Positions 16,979 to 25,696 are shown, numbered from the stretch's first letter. The stretch is DNA of 64,000 bases from Fervidicoccus fontis Kam940 (GCF_000258425.1 NC_017461.1:744001-808000), one strand, 5' to 3'. Translations and numbers: made by a program. The notes: generated by a model not told the origin, from the letters alone.

Positions 16979-17683
16979 TTGATTAAAGCTTTAACTTTTG
17001 ATGTATGGGATACAATACTCAATGAAGATAAATTTTATCAATTGCTATCAATAAATATAGGTAAAAAGCTGGGGAAAAGTGGTGAGGAAGTTTTTAAGAA
17101 TATAATGAGCATTGATAGAGATGCAATTAAGATCAGACTCGAGGGTGGGTTTAAGAATATAATCTACGATACTGCCGAATATTTTTCAAACAGACTTGGA
17201 CTAAAAAACCAAGAGGATTTATTTAACAGTGTAATTGAGATTATCGAAAGCGAAGAGATATGCTCTCTTGCTTTTGAAGACTCTATAAGTTCTATACATG
17301 AAATTAAAAAAATGGGAATGAAAATTGGATTGGTTGGAAATGTTTTATTTTGGCCTGGTATGATAACAAGGCTTATTTTGAAGCGCAATGGATTGCTTGA
17401 TTACTTCGATGCTACAATATTTCAGGATGAGGTCGGTTACCAAAAGCCAAGTAAAGAAATATTCCAAATTGCTAGCAAAAGGCTTAATGTAAGTCTGAAC
17501 GAGCTTGGCCATATCGGGGATTCGCTGGAAAACGACTTTGTCGGAGCAATATCTTCAGGAATGTACGGGTTCTTGATTAAGAGAGATCTGAACGCTAACT
17601 ATATTGAGCTTGGTAAAAAAGCATATGCGATCAGATCTTTGTCATTCCTTTCAGAAATAATTAAAAAAATAAATAAGGCTTAA
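16979..17683 (+). CDS. HAD-superfamily hydrolase
   Basis: The product of about 234 residues has the HAD fold motifs: FDVWDTIL near the N-terminus (nucleophile Asp), GLVGN in the middle, a lysine in GYQKPSKEIF, and the acidic loop GDSLENDFVGA. The second Asp of the usual DxD pair is Trp, as in haloacid-dehalogenase-like and other non-phosphatase members, so the reaction is uncertain. GGTGA at 16969-16973 followed 5 nt later by TTG (16979) looks like the true start; an ATG at 16967 is the alternative. It converges with mevalonate kinase, the ends overlapping by 4 bp. Confidence 0.82.
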   Translation: MIKALTFDVWDTILNEDKFYQLLSINIGKKLGKSGEEVFKNIMSIDRDAIKIRLEGGFKNIIYDTAEYFSNRLGLKNQEDLFNSVIEIIESEEICSLAFEDSISSIHEIKKMGMKIGLVGNVLFWPGMITRLILKRNGLLDYFDATIFQDEVGYQKPSKEIFQIASKRLNVSLNELGHIGDSLENDFVGAISSGMYGFLIKRDLNANYIELGKKAYAIRSLSFLSEIIKKINKA

Positions 17684-18687
17684 ATTTCCACGCTTTCTAT
17701 TTTTACTCCATCGGTTCCTAATTTAGTCCTGAAAGTTAGAGTTCCATGAAGCTTCATAGCTGTTTCAATAACATCTTGATTCTCAGGCGTTAATGCAATT
17801 ACACATCCTCCCCCACCAGCTCCAGTAAGCTTAGATCCATACGCTCCAGCATCTCTAGCCACATAAACTAGCTCATTTAACCTTCGTGTTGATACTCCTA
17901 AAGCATCTAACAATGAATGATTTAGGTTCATGAAGCTTCCAAGCTCATGAAGATTGTTATTGAGAAGTGCGCTTTCCGCTTTTTCTACAGTATTTCCTAT
18001 AAGCTCCATGATTTTCATATATATTTCTGGATAGCTTTCTATCTTTTTTCTTACCATTGCTACCATGTCTTTTGTTCTGCTTTCCCTTTCTACATAGCCT
18101 ATAAGGAGAGGAATCTCTTCTTTGACTTCAATGGGGGTCCTTTCAACGGTTTTATCGATGTATTTAATTTTCAAAAATCCTCCAATAGCAGTAATGGATG
18201 TATCCATAGGAGAGGCTATTCCTTGGACTTCTTTTTCTACCTGCCATCCTAAGTTCGCTATTTCTTCTTTTTTAAGCTCATATTCATTTACATATGCATA
18301 AGCTGCTATTGTGCTCACCGCAACTGCAGCCGATGTTCCAAGCCCTGCACCGACAGGCATCTCTGATCTTATTTCAATATTAACTCCAGCTTTGGTTCCA
18401 ATATATTTTGAAGTGACTTCTATGGCTTTGTTTATATATGCTATTGCTGGAAGTATGAGTCCATAATCAGTTTCAAGTACAACCTCATTGCCTATATAAG
18501 AAATTACAATACCTGGAACCCTTAGGTCTCTAGCATTAATCTTTATTACATCATCATTTCTTTTTTCTGCAATAGCATAAATTCTCTTGTCTATAGATAC
18601 TACTAATGCGGGATAGCCGTACACAACAGCATGTTCGCCAAAGAGAGTTACTTTTCCAGGTGCAGATGCAATTACCTTTTTATTCAT
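17680..18687 (-). CDS. mvk: Mevalonate kinase
   Basis: The 335-residue GHMP kinase phosphorylates mevalonate with ATP in the pathway to the isoprenoid chains of archaeal lipids. It shows the N-terminal SAPGKVTLFGEHAVVYG, the ATP-binding loop MPVGAGLGTSAAVAVS near residue 105, and the C-terminal KLTGAGGGGCVIAL. These three motifs separate it from other GHMP kinases. I start it at the ATG at 18687, 5 nt after GGTGG; a longer form (to 18714) would overlap the upstream permease gene. It is transcribed after that permease, an unexplained pairing. Confidence 0.93.
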   Translation of the reverse strand: MNKKVIASAPGKVTLFGEHAVVYGYPALVVSIDKRIYAIAEKRNDDVIKINARDLRVPGIVISYIGNEVVLETDYGLILPAIAYINKAIEVTSKYIGTKAGVNIEIRSEMPVGAGLGTSAAVAVSTIAAYAYVNEYELKKEEIANLGWQVEKEVQGIASPMDTSITAIGGFLKIKYIDKTVERTPIEVKEEIPLLIGYVERESRTKDMVAMVRKKIESYPEIYMKIMELIGNTVEKAESALLNNNLHELGSFMNLNHSLLDALGVSTRRLNELVYVARDAGAYGSKLTGAGGGGCVIALTPENQDVIETAMKLHGTLTFRTKLGTDGVKIESVEI

Positions 18688-18700
18688 ATAAACCACCTTT

Positions 18701-20071
18701 TCATATCGCCGCAAGAAGAGCTACAATAATTGATGCTCCAACTAGCGTCATAAATAAAACACCAAGAGAAACACCAAGCTTGTTAAGTGCCCCAGAAATA
18801 ACACTTACAAGCAACATTCCAAAAATTCCTGGAATTCCTGCGTCATAATATGCTAATAATACTGCTATAGCGACAAATAGTCCGTAAAGGGACTCTGCGG
18901 AAATCCTATTAAAAACGAATAACGTTAGCCTTCTTGAATACTTCACTATAAGGGGGTAAGAGATTGCAAGGCTAATAATGACTGAATAGATCGCTATTAG
19001 TACAATGAAGGAATAAGAATAATGAGTAAGAATGTAGTGAAATGGTTTATCGTTTATTGTTGGTATCATCTGGAAAAATGGTGCAGCTGGTCCTGCGCTC
19101 ATTGGACCTGTAGCCGCTCCTATTACTAAGAGAGGTATAAGAGTCCCACCTATATACGTTCCTAGCTTAATTCCTTCTCTAACAGTATAGGCAAGGACTG
19201 AGCCTTGAAGCCTATTCCTTTTAGTCTCCCTCAGTGTATCTCCAATTAATATTGTAAGCCCGACAGGGGACATGACAGTTGCTAGAATAGAGCTTATGGG
19301 CGACCATATAAAAATATGAAGAATTTCTTCTTTGGTTAAGTTTTTAAAGGGATTAATGCTTATTTTTCCTACCTTTGAAAGCTTCACAATTTTTTTGCCT
19401 TTCTTTTCCATGCTCTTTCTTAGTTCACCATTAAGAGAGGTGAATATTTCGTAAATTATAGGACCAATTGTAATCCCAAGAAATAAGCTAATGCTGACGG
19501 GCTTTCCATAAACTCCTCTTATACCCTGAACAAGAATTGCAAATGCTGGTATTGCAAATAGACCAAGCAACTTGTTTTTAGAAGTAACCGCTAAAAAGAT
19601 AACGCCACCCAATATTAGCCAGAACCATCTTGCCACCTTGACGCTCATAATTAGATCTGTTGTATTTAACCAAGCCCCCAGCGGCATTAACACATAAGAG
19701 ACCACTAAAACGAATATAGTAACAGTTATGGCTGCAACTAGAGCGGCTGAATTCCCCTTTCTTAGTAAAGTATCTGCTAGGCCATGCTCTTTCGCAACTA
19801 AGGCATCTGGAACTTGTGGAACCGCCATCACTCCTCCTGGGATCCCAGCTAAGGCCACAGGTATAGCGTCTGCAATCTTGAATGCAACTATAGAAGCCAT
19901 AAACCACGCTAATACCACAATCGGATCAAGACCTGCAAGCAAAAGAGCTAAAGCTACTGGCGCCATTGTAGCTGTTTCATCTGTTCCTGGCAAAATTCCT
20001 ATAAAAATGTAAATTATTGAAGAAATAGCAGCTAATACGGTAGAGTAAATGATTATGGATGCAACATCCAT
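18701..20071 (-). CDS. TctA-like permease (tripartite tricarboxylate transporter family)
   Basis: The 456-residue product has roughly 10-12 membrane segments. Near the N-terminus a GILPGTDETATMAPVALALLL segment resembles the conserved GxLPGxGP loop of TctA permeases. A second Gly/Pro-rich loop (GAATGPMSAGPAAPFF) lies near 320. TctA carries citrate-like acids together with TctB and a periplasmic binding protein; no binding protein is encoded here. GAGGAG precedes the ATG by 6 nt. The gene lies between a two-helix small protein (a possible TctB-like partner) and mevalonate kinase. The substrate is unknown. Confidence 0.65.
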   Translation of the reverse strand: MDVASIIIYSTVLAAISSIIYIFIGILPGTDETATMAPVALALLLAGLDPIVVLAWFMASIVAFKIADAIPVALAGIPGGVMAVPQVPDALVAKEHGLADTLLRKGNSAALVAAITVTIFVLVVSYVLMPLGAWLNTTDLIMSVKVARWFWLILGGVIFLAVTSKNKLLGLFAIPAFAILVQGIRGVYGKPVSISLFLGITIGPIIYEIFTSLNGELRKSMEKKGKKIVKLSKVGKISINPFKNLTKEEILHIFIWSPISSILATVMSPVGLTILIGDTLRETKRNRLQGSVLAYTVREGIKLGTYIGGTLIPLLVIGAATGPMSAGPAAPFFQMIPTINDKPFHYILTHYSYSFIVLIAIYSVIISLAISYPLIVKYSRRLTLFVFNRISAESLYGLFVAIAVLLAYYDAGIPGIFGMLLVSVISGALNKLGVSLGVLFMTLVGASIIVALLAAI

Positions 20072-20072
20072 G

Positions 20073-20330
20073 TTAATTCTCCTCGATAATTACTCTTTTA
20101 ACTTTTGTAATTGGTATAGAAATCAAAAAGCCTATAGATGCACCTATTGCTCCTAAAGTTATCTTCAACGCGTTAATGAGAGAGGGGTTAGATCTCATCG
20201 CAATATAAGGTGCAAAGTAATAAAGTAAAAATGCAAAAGCTATTGAAATAAGAGATGCAATCGTCAGCTCTTTTAATGATACGTACTCTCCGTACAATTC
20301 TATATATGTTTCGGCATCCTCGTCCAACAA
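20073..20330 (-). CDS. Small two-helix membrane protein, possible permease partner
   Basis: This 85-residue product has a short acidic N-terminus, two hydrophobic helices (about 25-43 and 55-75) and a basic end. I recognise no family by sequence. It stops 2 bp before the TctA-like permease starts, so the two are translationally coupled and it may play the part of the small TctB subunit. The TTG start follows GGAGGG at 5 nt. Confidence 0.6.
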   Translation of the reverse strand: MLDEDAETYIELYGEYVSLKELTIASLISIAFAFLLYYFAPYIAMRSNPSLINALKITLGAIGASIGFLISIPITKVKRVIIEEN

Positions 20331-20405
20331 ATATTCCCTCCAATTACCAAAAATCTTAAGACAATTTCTGAAAAAAACTTTATAAATTTGTCGAATTTTA
20401 AAAAA

Positions 20406-20807
20406 TTATTGAGAATCTCTATGCTTAAATGCGGTTTTAACTTGAATACCTGTTTCTACTAAAAATAACTCAACGTATGGGGAAACTTTGGCGGAAATTA
20501 GATGCCCTCCTGCAACCTTTTCATGCCCAGTAGCAAAAGTTGCATGCGCATGAAAAGCAATATTGCCATCGCTTTTCACAAAATAGTTACCTGTAATTGA
20601 AAGTAATTCTATGGTGCTGTCTCCATTTCTAGTGAATTTAGAAACTTCATACTGGTTCGTTTTTCTATTTAAAACGCCTATTTCAACTTCTTCCAAGCCG
20701 CCAATACCTACTAAATATCCTCCTTTTAAACCATTTACTTGTATAAAGGAAATAACAAAGTCAGGCAACTTTGATCCTTCTGGGATTTTTAAAGGTATAA
20801 CTTGCAT
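20406..20807 (-). CDS. PPC/DUF296-domain protein
   Basis: The 133-residue product is a stand-alone PPC (DUF296) domain. It has the glycine-rich segment GGYLVGIGGLEEVEIGVL near residues 30-48 and the metal-binding HAHATFA...GGHL motif near 86-103, followed by the conserved AKVSPYVELFLVET. Archaeal and bacterial members form trimers; in plants the domain is joined to AT-hooks. Its biochemical role in prokaryotes is not settled. The ATG follows GGTGTAAATA. It stands alone between the permease genes and a divergent DsrE-like gene. Confidence 0.85.
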   Translation of the reverse strand: MQVIPLKIPEGSKLPDFVISFIQVNGLKGGYLVGIGGLEEVEIGVLNRKTNQYEVSKFTRNGDSTIELLSITGNYFVKSDGNIAFHAHATFATGHEKVAGGHLISAKVSPYVELFLVETGIQVKTAFKHRDSQ

Positions 20808-20987
20808 TATTTACACCTTAATTATAATTTTTATTTTCTAATTATTTGAACTTATTGTTATTATACAAATTTTTAAAATAATTTTAAAAAAATTAAATTT
20901 TTTTAAAAAAAATGTAAAAAAAGTAAAAAATTATCTTTATTAATAAAAAAATTTATTTTTTATATTAAAAATGAGAGGGTGAGAATC

Positions 20988-21395
20988 TTGACTAAAATGG
21001 CTGTAGCGGTATTTTCTGGAAGTATAGATAGATTAACTGGATTGGCAATGCTAGTTAGCGGAGCAGTAGCAATGGGATATGAAGTTGAGCTGTTTCTCCA
21101 ACTATGGGGAGTATATGCATTTAAGAAGGACGTTGTAAAGAAAAACATGAACTTTAGCGAATTCCAGGACAAGGCTCCAGAAGTGGCAAAAAGATTGCAA
21201 GAGCTAAATGTCCCTTCATGGTTCGATATAATTAAAGAAGCAAAGGAAAATGGAAGTGTCAAAATTTATGCGTGTTCAGCAGCAGCTAGCATATGGAACG
21301 TTAAAAAGGAAGATCTTGAACTAGTAGACGATATAATTGGCGCTGCAACTTGGATAGAAAAAATGTCTAAAGCGGATATAACTTTATTTATTTAA
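20988..21395 (+). CDS. DsrE/DsrF-like (DsrE2-type) protein
   Basis: The product of about 135 residues fits the DsrE2 group. VAVFSGSIDRLTGLAMLVSGAV matches the family's N-terminal loop, and YACSAAASIW near residue 95 carries a single conserved cysteine. These proteins often take part in sulfur transfer or persulfide relay. A TTG at 20988 lies 6 nt after GGGTGA and is my preferred start; GTG 20979 and ATG 20997 are alternatives. No sulfur-oxidation genes are adjacent. A T8 run after the stop suggests a monocistronic transcript. Confidence 0.82.
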   Translation: MTKMAVAVFSGSIDRLTGLAMLVSGAVAMGYEVELFLQLWGVYAFKKDVVKKNMNFSEFQDKAPEVAKRLQELNVPSWFDIIKEAKENGSVKIYACSAAASIWNVKKEDLELVDDIIGAATWIEKMSKADITLFI

Positions 21396-21399
21396 TAAT

Positions 21400-21414
21400 T
21401 TTTCCTTTTTTTTA
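21400..21414 (+). terminator. T-rich terminator after the DsrE-like gene
   Basis: T5-CC-T8 (21400-21414) begins 5 bp after the stop codon, the expected form of an archaeal intrinsic terminator. Confidence 0.55.
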
Positions 21415-21589
21415 ACCTTTTCCCAATCTTAAAGAGAAAAGGGTCTTTCAGGGAACTAGTAGGTTCTCTGCATTTATTCACGAATATTTTTTACTCTGCA
21501 GAGAAATGAGATGATCAGAGATCCTTCTGAAATTTTAAAATCCTTCTTGTAAGAAATTTTTATGTGTTTATCTGGGTTTATGTGAGCTA

Positions 21590-21790
21590 TCTGCCCTGAA
21601 GGGTATGAGGGTTAGGTTTTCAATTAGAGCTTCACGCCCGCAACTTCATCTAGGGGTTCAGAAGTCTCACCGCTCCCCTTTTCGCAGGTAAATATTCCAC
21701 GATTTTAATCACGAACCAAATTACTTAAAACCTTTGCCCATTCATTTTCTCGATACAATGTGAGGTTTCTTGAGCGTCCATCTTTATAAA
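21590..21790 (-). pseudogene. Decayed TnpB (IS605/IS1341-type) C-terminus and 3' end
   Basis: The interval 21396-21792 holds no intact gene. On the minus strand the frame reads NRGIFTCEKGSGETSEPLDE and then VAGVKL before a stop, with another stop just upstream. This resembles the tail after the zinc finger of crenarchaeal TnpB proteins. It is followed by ACCCTCATACCCTTCAGGGC, the hairpin that typically closes IS605/IS1341 elements and forms the end of the TnpB guide RNA scaffold. I infer a fragment of a lost element. Confidence 0.5.
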
Positions 21791-21792
21791 TT

Positions 21793-23124
21793 CTAAAATG
21801 AGCATGTTCTATTCCCTATATCATCATTAGCCTTAGGAAGAACTATACTTTCTAGAGAAGCCGGTTTCACCAAGTGTCTTATCCTGCCACTTCTAGGAGT
21901 GTATGGGCCAAATAAAATGTCCCTTTTTTCGATAATTTTTATCTTTTCCAACTTTTCTGAAGTTTTGAATCCACAATTATCGCATTTATATCCCTTTCCT
22001 TTTCCAGCACTTTTAAGCCTTTTTCCGCACTTAGGACACAGAGGATTAAGCTCCTTTACGGTCGGGGATAGAAAGTATACCCATAGTTTTTCGGCTTCAA
22101 ATATAATACCTTCATCCTTTTTCTCAACGGCTCCTCCCAATATTCCTATGTTATCACCTTCCTTTAACCTAGAAGCTATCTCATTCATCGGATTAGTTTC
22201 AGAGTAAAAAATTACATCGATAGTTCCGCTTCCATCAGAAACTTCAATTAATACATGTCCTCCTTTCTTTACCTCCGGCTTTTTAGTTACAGTACCATAT
22301 ATGTAAGCAGCTTGATATACTCTTAGATCGTTTATTCTTCTGAAAACTTTATGTGCATCAGTATGCTGGTTTGTCTTAAAAATGCACCATTCCCAAATTT
22401 TTTCTTCTATCTTCAGTTTATAGAATGCATCAACCATATCTTTAGGCTCATATCCTCTTATGCCTATAAGCACGGGATCTGGACCCTTCGGTGAAGCAAC
22501 TAAAAGTTTTCTTTTCTCGTCAAAATTGTTAAAAAGAGTTTTATACGAAAGTAAAACTTTTCCTGCAGTTAAATTATCTATCTTTCTCTCTCCGGTTTCT
22601 CCTGGCATTCTATATGCTAAAAGTTCGAAAGTTGAGTCATCTCCGCTGTACATATATCCTAATGCAGAAACCGCTCCTATAATGCTCTTTTCTCCTTCAA
22701 ATACCAAGCCAAACTTGTCTGCAAATCTTATTCCCTCTATTATAGGAACGTAATCTGAAAGTGCTTTTTTATAAATGTTATACGCTTCTTTTTTGACGAT
22801 ATCTACCGGATCTTCAGAAATTAGTATTGTCCCCTTTCCATTTCTTTCGTTTGTGCTAGAATATTTCTCTGAGTATCTTCTATGCAACGACAAAATTTTT
22901 TCTACAGATGATCCGCTACTGACATCAACAAGAAATGAAACAGACGCGTTTCCTCTAGTTTTTAGAGGGATGTTAGGATTAAGCCTAACCAAATAAGGTC
23001 CTTTAACTAATTTTGCTCCATTTATCTCCTTTAAAATTTTTTTAATTAAAAAAATTGTGTAATGGGTTGTACACCCAGAAAAGTTAGTATCGTAACCATC
23101 AAGTGTTATTGCTAAATGCTTCAC
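21793..23124 (-). CDS. tiaS: tRNA(Ile2) 2-agmatinylcytidine synthetase TiaS
   Basis: The 443-residue product matches TiaS. This enzyme uses ATP and agmatine to modify C34 of the AUA-reading tRNA-Ile so that it reads A and not G. The N-terminal LDGYDTNFSGCTTHYT corresponds to the family DDTDS..GCTT motif. A kinase-like domain, an OB-fold near residues 275-345 and a C-terminal zinc ribbon (CPKCG...CDNCG near 375-400) follow in the usual order. The first Asp of the family's DDTDS is Gly-Tyr here. It starts with GTG and overlaps the upstream RAM-domain gene by 4 bp. Confidence 0.88.
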   Translation of the reverse strand: MKHLAITLDGYDTNFSGCTTHYTIFLIKKILKEINGAKLVKGPYLVRLNPNIPLKTRGNASVSFLVDVSSGSSVEKILSLHRRYSEKYSSTNERNGKGTILISEDPVDIVKKEAYNIYKKALSDYVPIIEGIRFADKFGLVFEGEKSIIGAVSALGYMYSGDDSTFELLAYRMPGETGERKIDNLTAGKVLLSYKTLFNNFDEKRKLLVASPKGPDPVLIGIRGYEPKDMVDAFYKLKIEEKIWEWCIFKTNQHTDAHKVFRRINDLRVYQAAYIYGTVTKKPEVKKGGHVLIEVSDGSGTIDVIFYSETNPMNEIASRLKEGDNIGILGGAVEKKDEGIIFEAEKLWVYFLSPTVKELNPLCPKCGKRLKSAGKGKGYKCDNCGFKTSEKLEKIKIIEKRDILFGPYTPRSGRIRHLVKPASLESIVLPKANDDIGNRTCSF

Positions 23125-23372
23125 TTCCTCTTTAGCTCCTTCCCCTCAACAACTATCATTGTAAGGGTAGATCTTACTTTAGGCAGTTTTCTTATATGTG
23201 AAGCGATTATTTCTTTAAGTTTATCCATAGTATCTGCTTCAACCTTCGCGATTACGTCATAAACTCCATATACTACGTAAGCTTCTGTTACTTCATTTAT
23301 TTTTGTTATATCATTGAATACTTCTTCTTCACTTCCAATTTCTGCATTAATTAGTACAATTGCAGATGGCAT
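23121..23372 (-). CDS. Stand-alone Lrp/AsnC ligand-binding (RAM) domain
   Basis: The 83-residue product is a single alpha-beta RAM domain without a DNA-binding domain. AIVLINAEIGSEEEVFNDI and VYGVYDVIAKVEADTMDKLKEII are the typical effector-binding segments. Such small proteins bind amino acids or pair with full Lrp regulators. Its GTGA overlap with tiaS implies a shared transcript. A 10-bp inverted repeat (23433-23455) lies in its upstream region and may be a regulatory site. Confidence 0.85.
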   Translation of the reverse strand: MPSAIVLINAEIGSEEEVFNDITKINEVTEAYVVYGVYDVIAKVEADTMDKLKEIIASHIRKLPKVRSTLTMIVVEGKELKRK

Positions 23373-23432
23373 TTAATTTTCCACCTATATATTATTTCTA
23401 TGTCATCATATTTAAATAATATGCTTTTATTC

Positions 23433-23455
23433 AATTTTAACTAATAGTTAAAATT
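23433..23455. promoter_or_regulatory. 10-bp inverted repeat upstream of the RAM-tiaS genes
   Basis: AATTTTAACT (23433-23442) is perfectly repeated in reverse as AGTTAAAATT (23446-23455) across three bases. It lies 61-83 bp upstream of the RAM-domain start. It could be an operator or an RNA hairpin at the end of a transcript. A second hairpin (ATCAAGC / GCTTGAT, 23539-23557) lies between it and the end of the beta-RFAP synthase gene. Confidence 0.45.
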
Positions 23456-23538
23456 AAATACAAAAAGAAAGACGGCCTTAAAATTAGAATATACTTTAGC
23501 GATATTAAATCTGAAATAATAAAGTCAATAATACAATA

Positions 23539-23557
23539 ATCAAGCAGATAGCTTGAT
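23539..23557 (-). terminator. Hairpin downstream of the beta-RFAP synthase gene
   Basis: ATCAAGC and GCTTGAT form a perfect 7-bp stem with a 5-base loop about 70 bp after the end of the minus-strand gene. It may help to end or protect that transcript; there is no strong T-run. Confidence 0.35.
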
Positions 23558-23627
23558 ATAATGTCGATCCTATGAATCGTGAATTCCTAAAATGGTTGTT
23601 TTTCCATTAAAGATTTCTTGTGTTTCT

Positions 23628-24581
23628 TCAAAGTTTCTCTCTGATCTTATATCCGTGATTTCTTATTCCAGAAAAATAAACATCTGCATCTATATCTTTT
23701 TTATAAATTTCTTTCTCTATCTTTTTTCTGATTTCTTCTTCTTTTTCAACTTCGTAAAAACCATATGCGGCAGGTCCCCAGCTGCTTTGACCTATACCTA
23801 CTGTGCCTGAATGCCTTAAAACTTCGACTGCCTTTTCTGTCTCTTCAGAAGAAAATTCTCCGCCTTGATATTTACTGAAATACTCGCCCATGTGTTTCTG
23901 TATGTCTTCAATCCCTTTTCCAAAAAGCCCAATATTTTTAGAAATCAAGCCTCTTATTGTTTTTTCCCAAAGAGATAGCCTTAGTTTTCTTCCAAGTTCT
24001 TTTTCTTCATTCGGACTCAGCATAAATTTTTCATCTTCTTCCTTCAAACCTATTTTTTTTCTAGGTACTATTATTACTACTTTCCATCCATAAGGAAATG
24101 ATATCCTTGTAATGAGTTGTGGGAGGTCTTTAACTTTTGACGGAGGTTCCAGTTTATTCTCTTTACTGAACCTACCACTGTCTACCAAAAATCCCCCATA
24201 AATAAAGCCATATATGCCTATTCCAGATATCGTCCCTCTGCCGGCTAGAACTGCTATTTTCTTCAAGTTTATTTTTTTACTGCATATCACAGATAAACCT
24301 TTAGCTATAGAAAGGGATAGCTGAGTCGTAGACCCTAGACCTTTTTGACTTGGAGGAGATGTCACAATGCTATATGACACATTCCCTTCTCCACATATAT
24401 TCAGGTGATAACGGAATATTTTAGCTTCTTCTTTCTTGTATTCATCGCTTTTTTTCTCCTCAATTTTTACGATTGTCTTTGGCTCTTCAATATAAACACC
24501 TAAGCTTCCATAAAACCAATTCCCTTCTTTAATGTTGTAAAAACCTAAATGCAATCTGCTACCAGCTTCAACATATATCAA
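23628..24581 (-). CDS. Beta-ribofuranosylaminobenzene 5'-phosphate synthase
   Basis: The 317-residue product is a GHMP-fold protein of the beta-RFAP synthase type. It has AGSRLHLGFYN near the N-terminus, a phosphate-binding loop SPPSQKGLGSTTQLSLSIA near residues 85-105 and GIGQSSWGPAAYGF near 270. The enzyme joins PRPP with p-aminobenzoate-type substrates in the synthesis of tetrahydromethanopterin-like C1 carriers. Members also occur in non-methanogenic crenarchaea. A TTG start follows AGGTAG closely after tsr3, so the two are probably one operon with the upstream genes. Confidence 0.85.
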   Translation of the reverse strand: MIYVEAGSRLHLGFYNIKEGNWFYGSLGVYIEEPKTIVKIEEKKSDEYKKEEAKIFRYHLNICGEGNVSYSIVTSPPSQKGLGSTTQLSLSIAKGLSVICSKKINLKKIAVLAGRGTISGIGIYGFIYGGFLVDSGRFSKENKLEPPSKVKDLPQLITRISFPYGWKVVIIVPRKKIGLKEEDEKFMLSPNEEKELGRKLRLSLWEKTIRGLISKNIGLFGKGIEDIQKHMGEYFSKYQGGEFSSEETEKAVEVLRHSGTVGIGQSSWGPAAYGFYEVEKEEEIRKKIEKEIYKKDIDADVYFSGIRNHGYKIREKL

Positions 24582-24583
24582 AG

Positions 24584-25129
24584 CTACCTACCTTGTATGT
24601 CTTTTATGAACTCTTCTTCTATTTCCAACACATCTTTTTCGTTACTTGCTTTCACATAATCAATTATCAACTTACTGTTTAAAGAGAAAAAGTTTTCTCC
24701 CCATTTAAAATACGAGAGTATTTCCTTTGCCCTCTCTATGCAACCCAAAATTATCAAAGCGGCTGCCAGAGCTTCCGCACTACTTAGTTTATACGCAATG
24801 CCATAATTTATAGGATTAGAAGCGATAAATATAGGCAATCTTCTTCTTACACCAAACTTAAATGGAAAAACTTCTCCTCCTTTTTCAAGAATTTTATTCC
24901 ATGACCTATCAACGACTAATATTCCGTTTAAATTATACGAAATATCGTCCTTTGAAATAACTTTTTGAGAGAAAGGATCTAAGACAATAAATTTCCCTCT
25001 CAGCTTTCTAGGATCTCCCACTCTAGTCGCAACCTTCAGCTTGTACAACTTCACAGCTGTGCTGGCCTTATAGTAATCTTCACTAATTCTGTAAACATAA
25101 ATTTTTAAATTGCTACAATAGTTTTGCAA
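24584..25129 (-). CDS. tsr3: 16S rRNA aminocarboxypropyltransferase Tsr3
   Basis: The product of about 181 residues is the Tsr3 (DUF367) family. FIVLDPFSQKVIS, the central LVVDRSWNKI, and RRLPIFIASNPINYG-YKLSSAEALAAALIILG are close to the family consensus. Tsr3 transfers the aminocarboxypropyl group of SAM to a methylated uridine in the small-subunit rRNA decoding region late in ribosome assembly. A TTG at 25129 lies about 8 nt after GGTG; a TTG two codons earlier is too close. The next gene (beta-RFAP synthase) begins at its end. Confidence 0.9.
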   Translation of the reverse strand: MQNYCSNLKIYVYRISEDYYKASTAVKLYKLKVATRVGDPRKLRGKFIVLDPFSQKVISKDDISYNLNGILVVDRSWNKILEKGGEVFPFKFGVRRRLPIFIASNPINYGIAYKLSSAEALAAALIILGCIERAKEILSYFKWGENFFSLNSKLIIDYVKASNEKDVLEIEEEFIKDIQGR

Positions 25130-25150
25130 TAGCAATACACCATTAAATTT

Positions 25151-25567
25151 CTAAACAGACATATCTCTATCCCATTTATCTATAGAAGTTAATGCTATTA
25201 GAGAAACCAACTTTTTTTCTATATCCTCACTTTTTCCCTCGAACCTTTTCCCGAATATGTACATAAAAGAATCTAGAGGGCAAAATTTACACTTAAGATT
25301 AACTCCAATAGGTTTTTTTGTAACAATGAGGTAGATTTTTTCTTCATTACCAATATCTTTAAGGAGAGACTCAACATCTTTAGCTTGTTTCCTCATAGTC
25401 AATCTTCTTATAACCTCGAACTGAAAATTTCTCAGTGAAACTCCTTTGCTTTTAGCATTTAATGCCTCTTCCATAGCCTTAGCTGCATGAATACACGAAA
25501 AGATAAGCTTGGATGGAATCTCTATCTGCTCCACAACATATTGAAGATCAGCTTTTTCATCGCTCAT
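25151..25567 (-). CDS. Possible KEOPS subunit Cgi121
   Basis: The 138-residue product resembles archaeal Cgi121, the KEOPS subunit that brings tRNA to the Kae1-Bud32 machinery making t6A. The helical core SCIHAAKAMEEALNAKSKG and FQFEVIRRLTMRKQAKDVES aligns with the family's HAL..A..A and 'R.SG.RQI..AL' regions by eye. The identification is weak because identity is low and other KEOPS genes are not next to it. No Shine-Dalgarno precedes the ATG, so the transcript may be leaderless. Confidence 0.5.
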   Translation of the reverse strand: MSDEKADLQYVVEQIEIPSKLIFSCIHAAKAMEEALNAKSKGVSLRNFQFEVIRRLTMRKQAKDVESLLKDIGNEEKIYLIVTKKPIGVNLKCKFCPLDSFMYIFGKRFEGKSEDIEKKLVSLIALTSIDKWDRDMSV

Positions 25568-25696
25568 GTGAAAGAAAAAAACTTCCTTTCCTACAATAAT
25601 CTTAATATTCGCACAGATCTCTTTGACACAATTAGAATTCGTAGCTAGACCACCTGGAGTAACTCAAAAACTTGCCTTGTTCTTAATTTTTGTACT

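Noticed and set aside
21900-22207. Plus-strand open frames opposite tiaS
   Set aside because: They lie within the coding region of a well-supported gene and show only complementary-strand composition.
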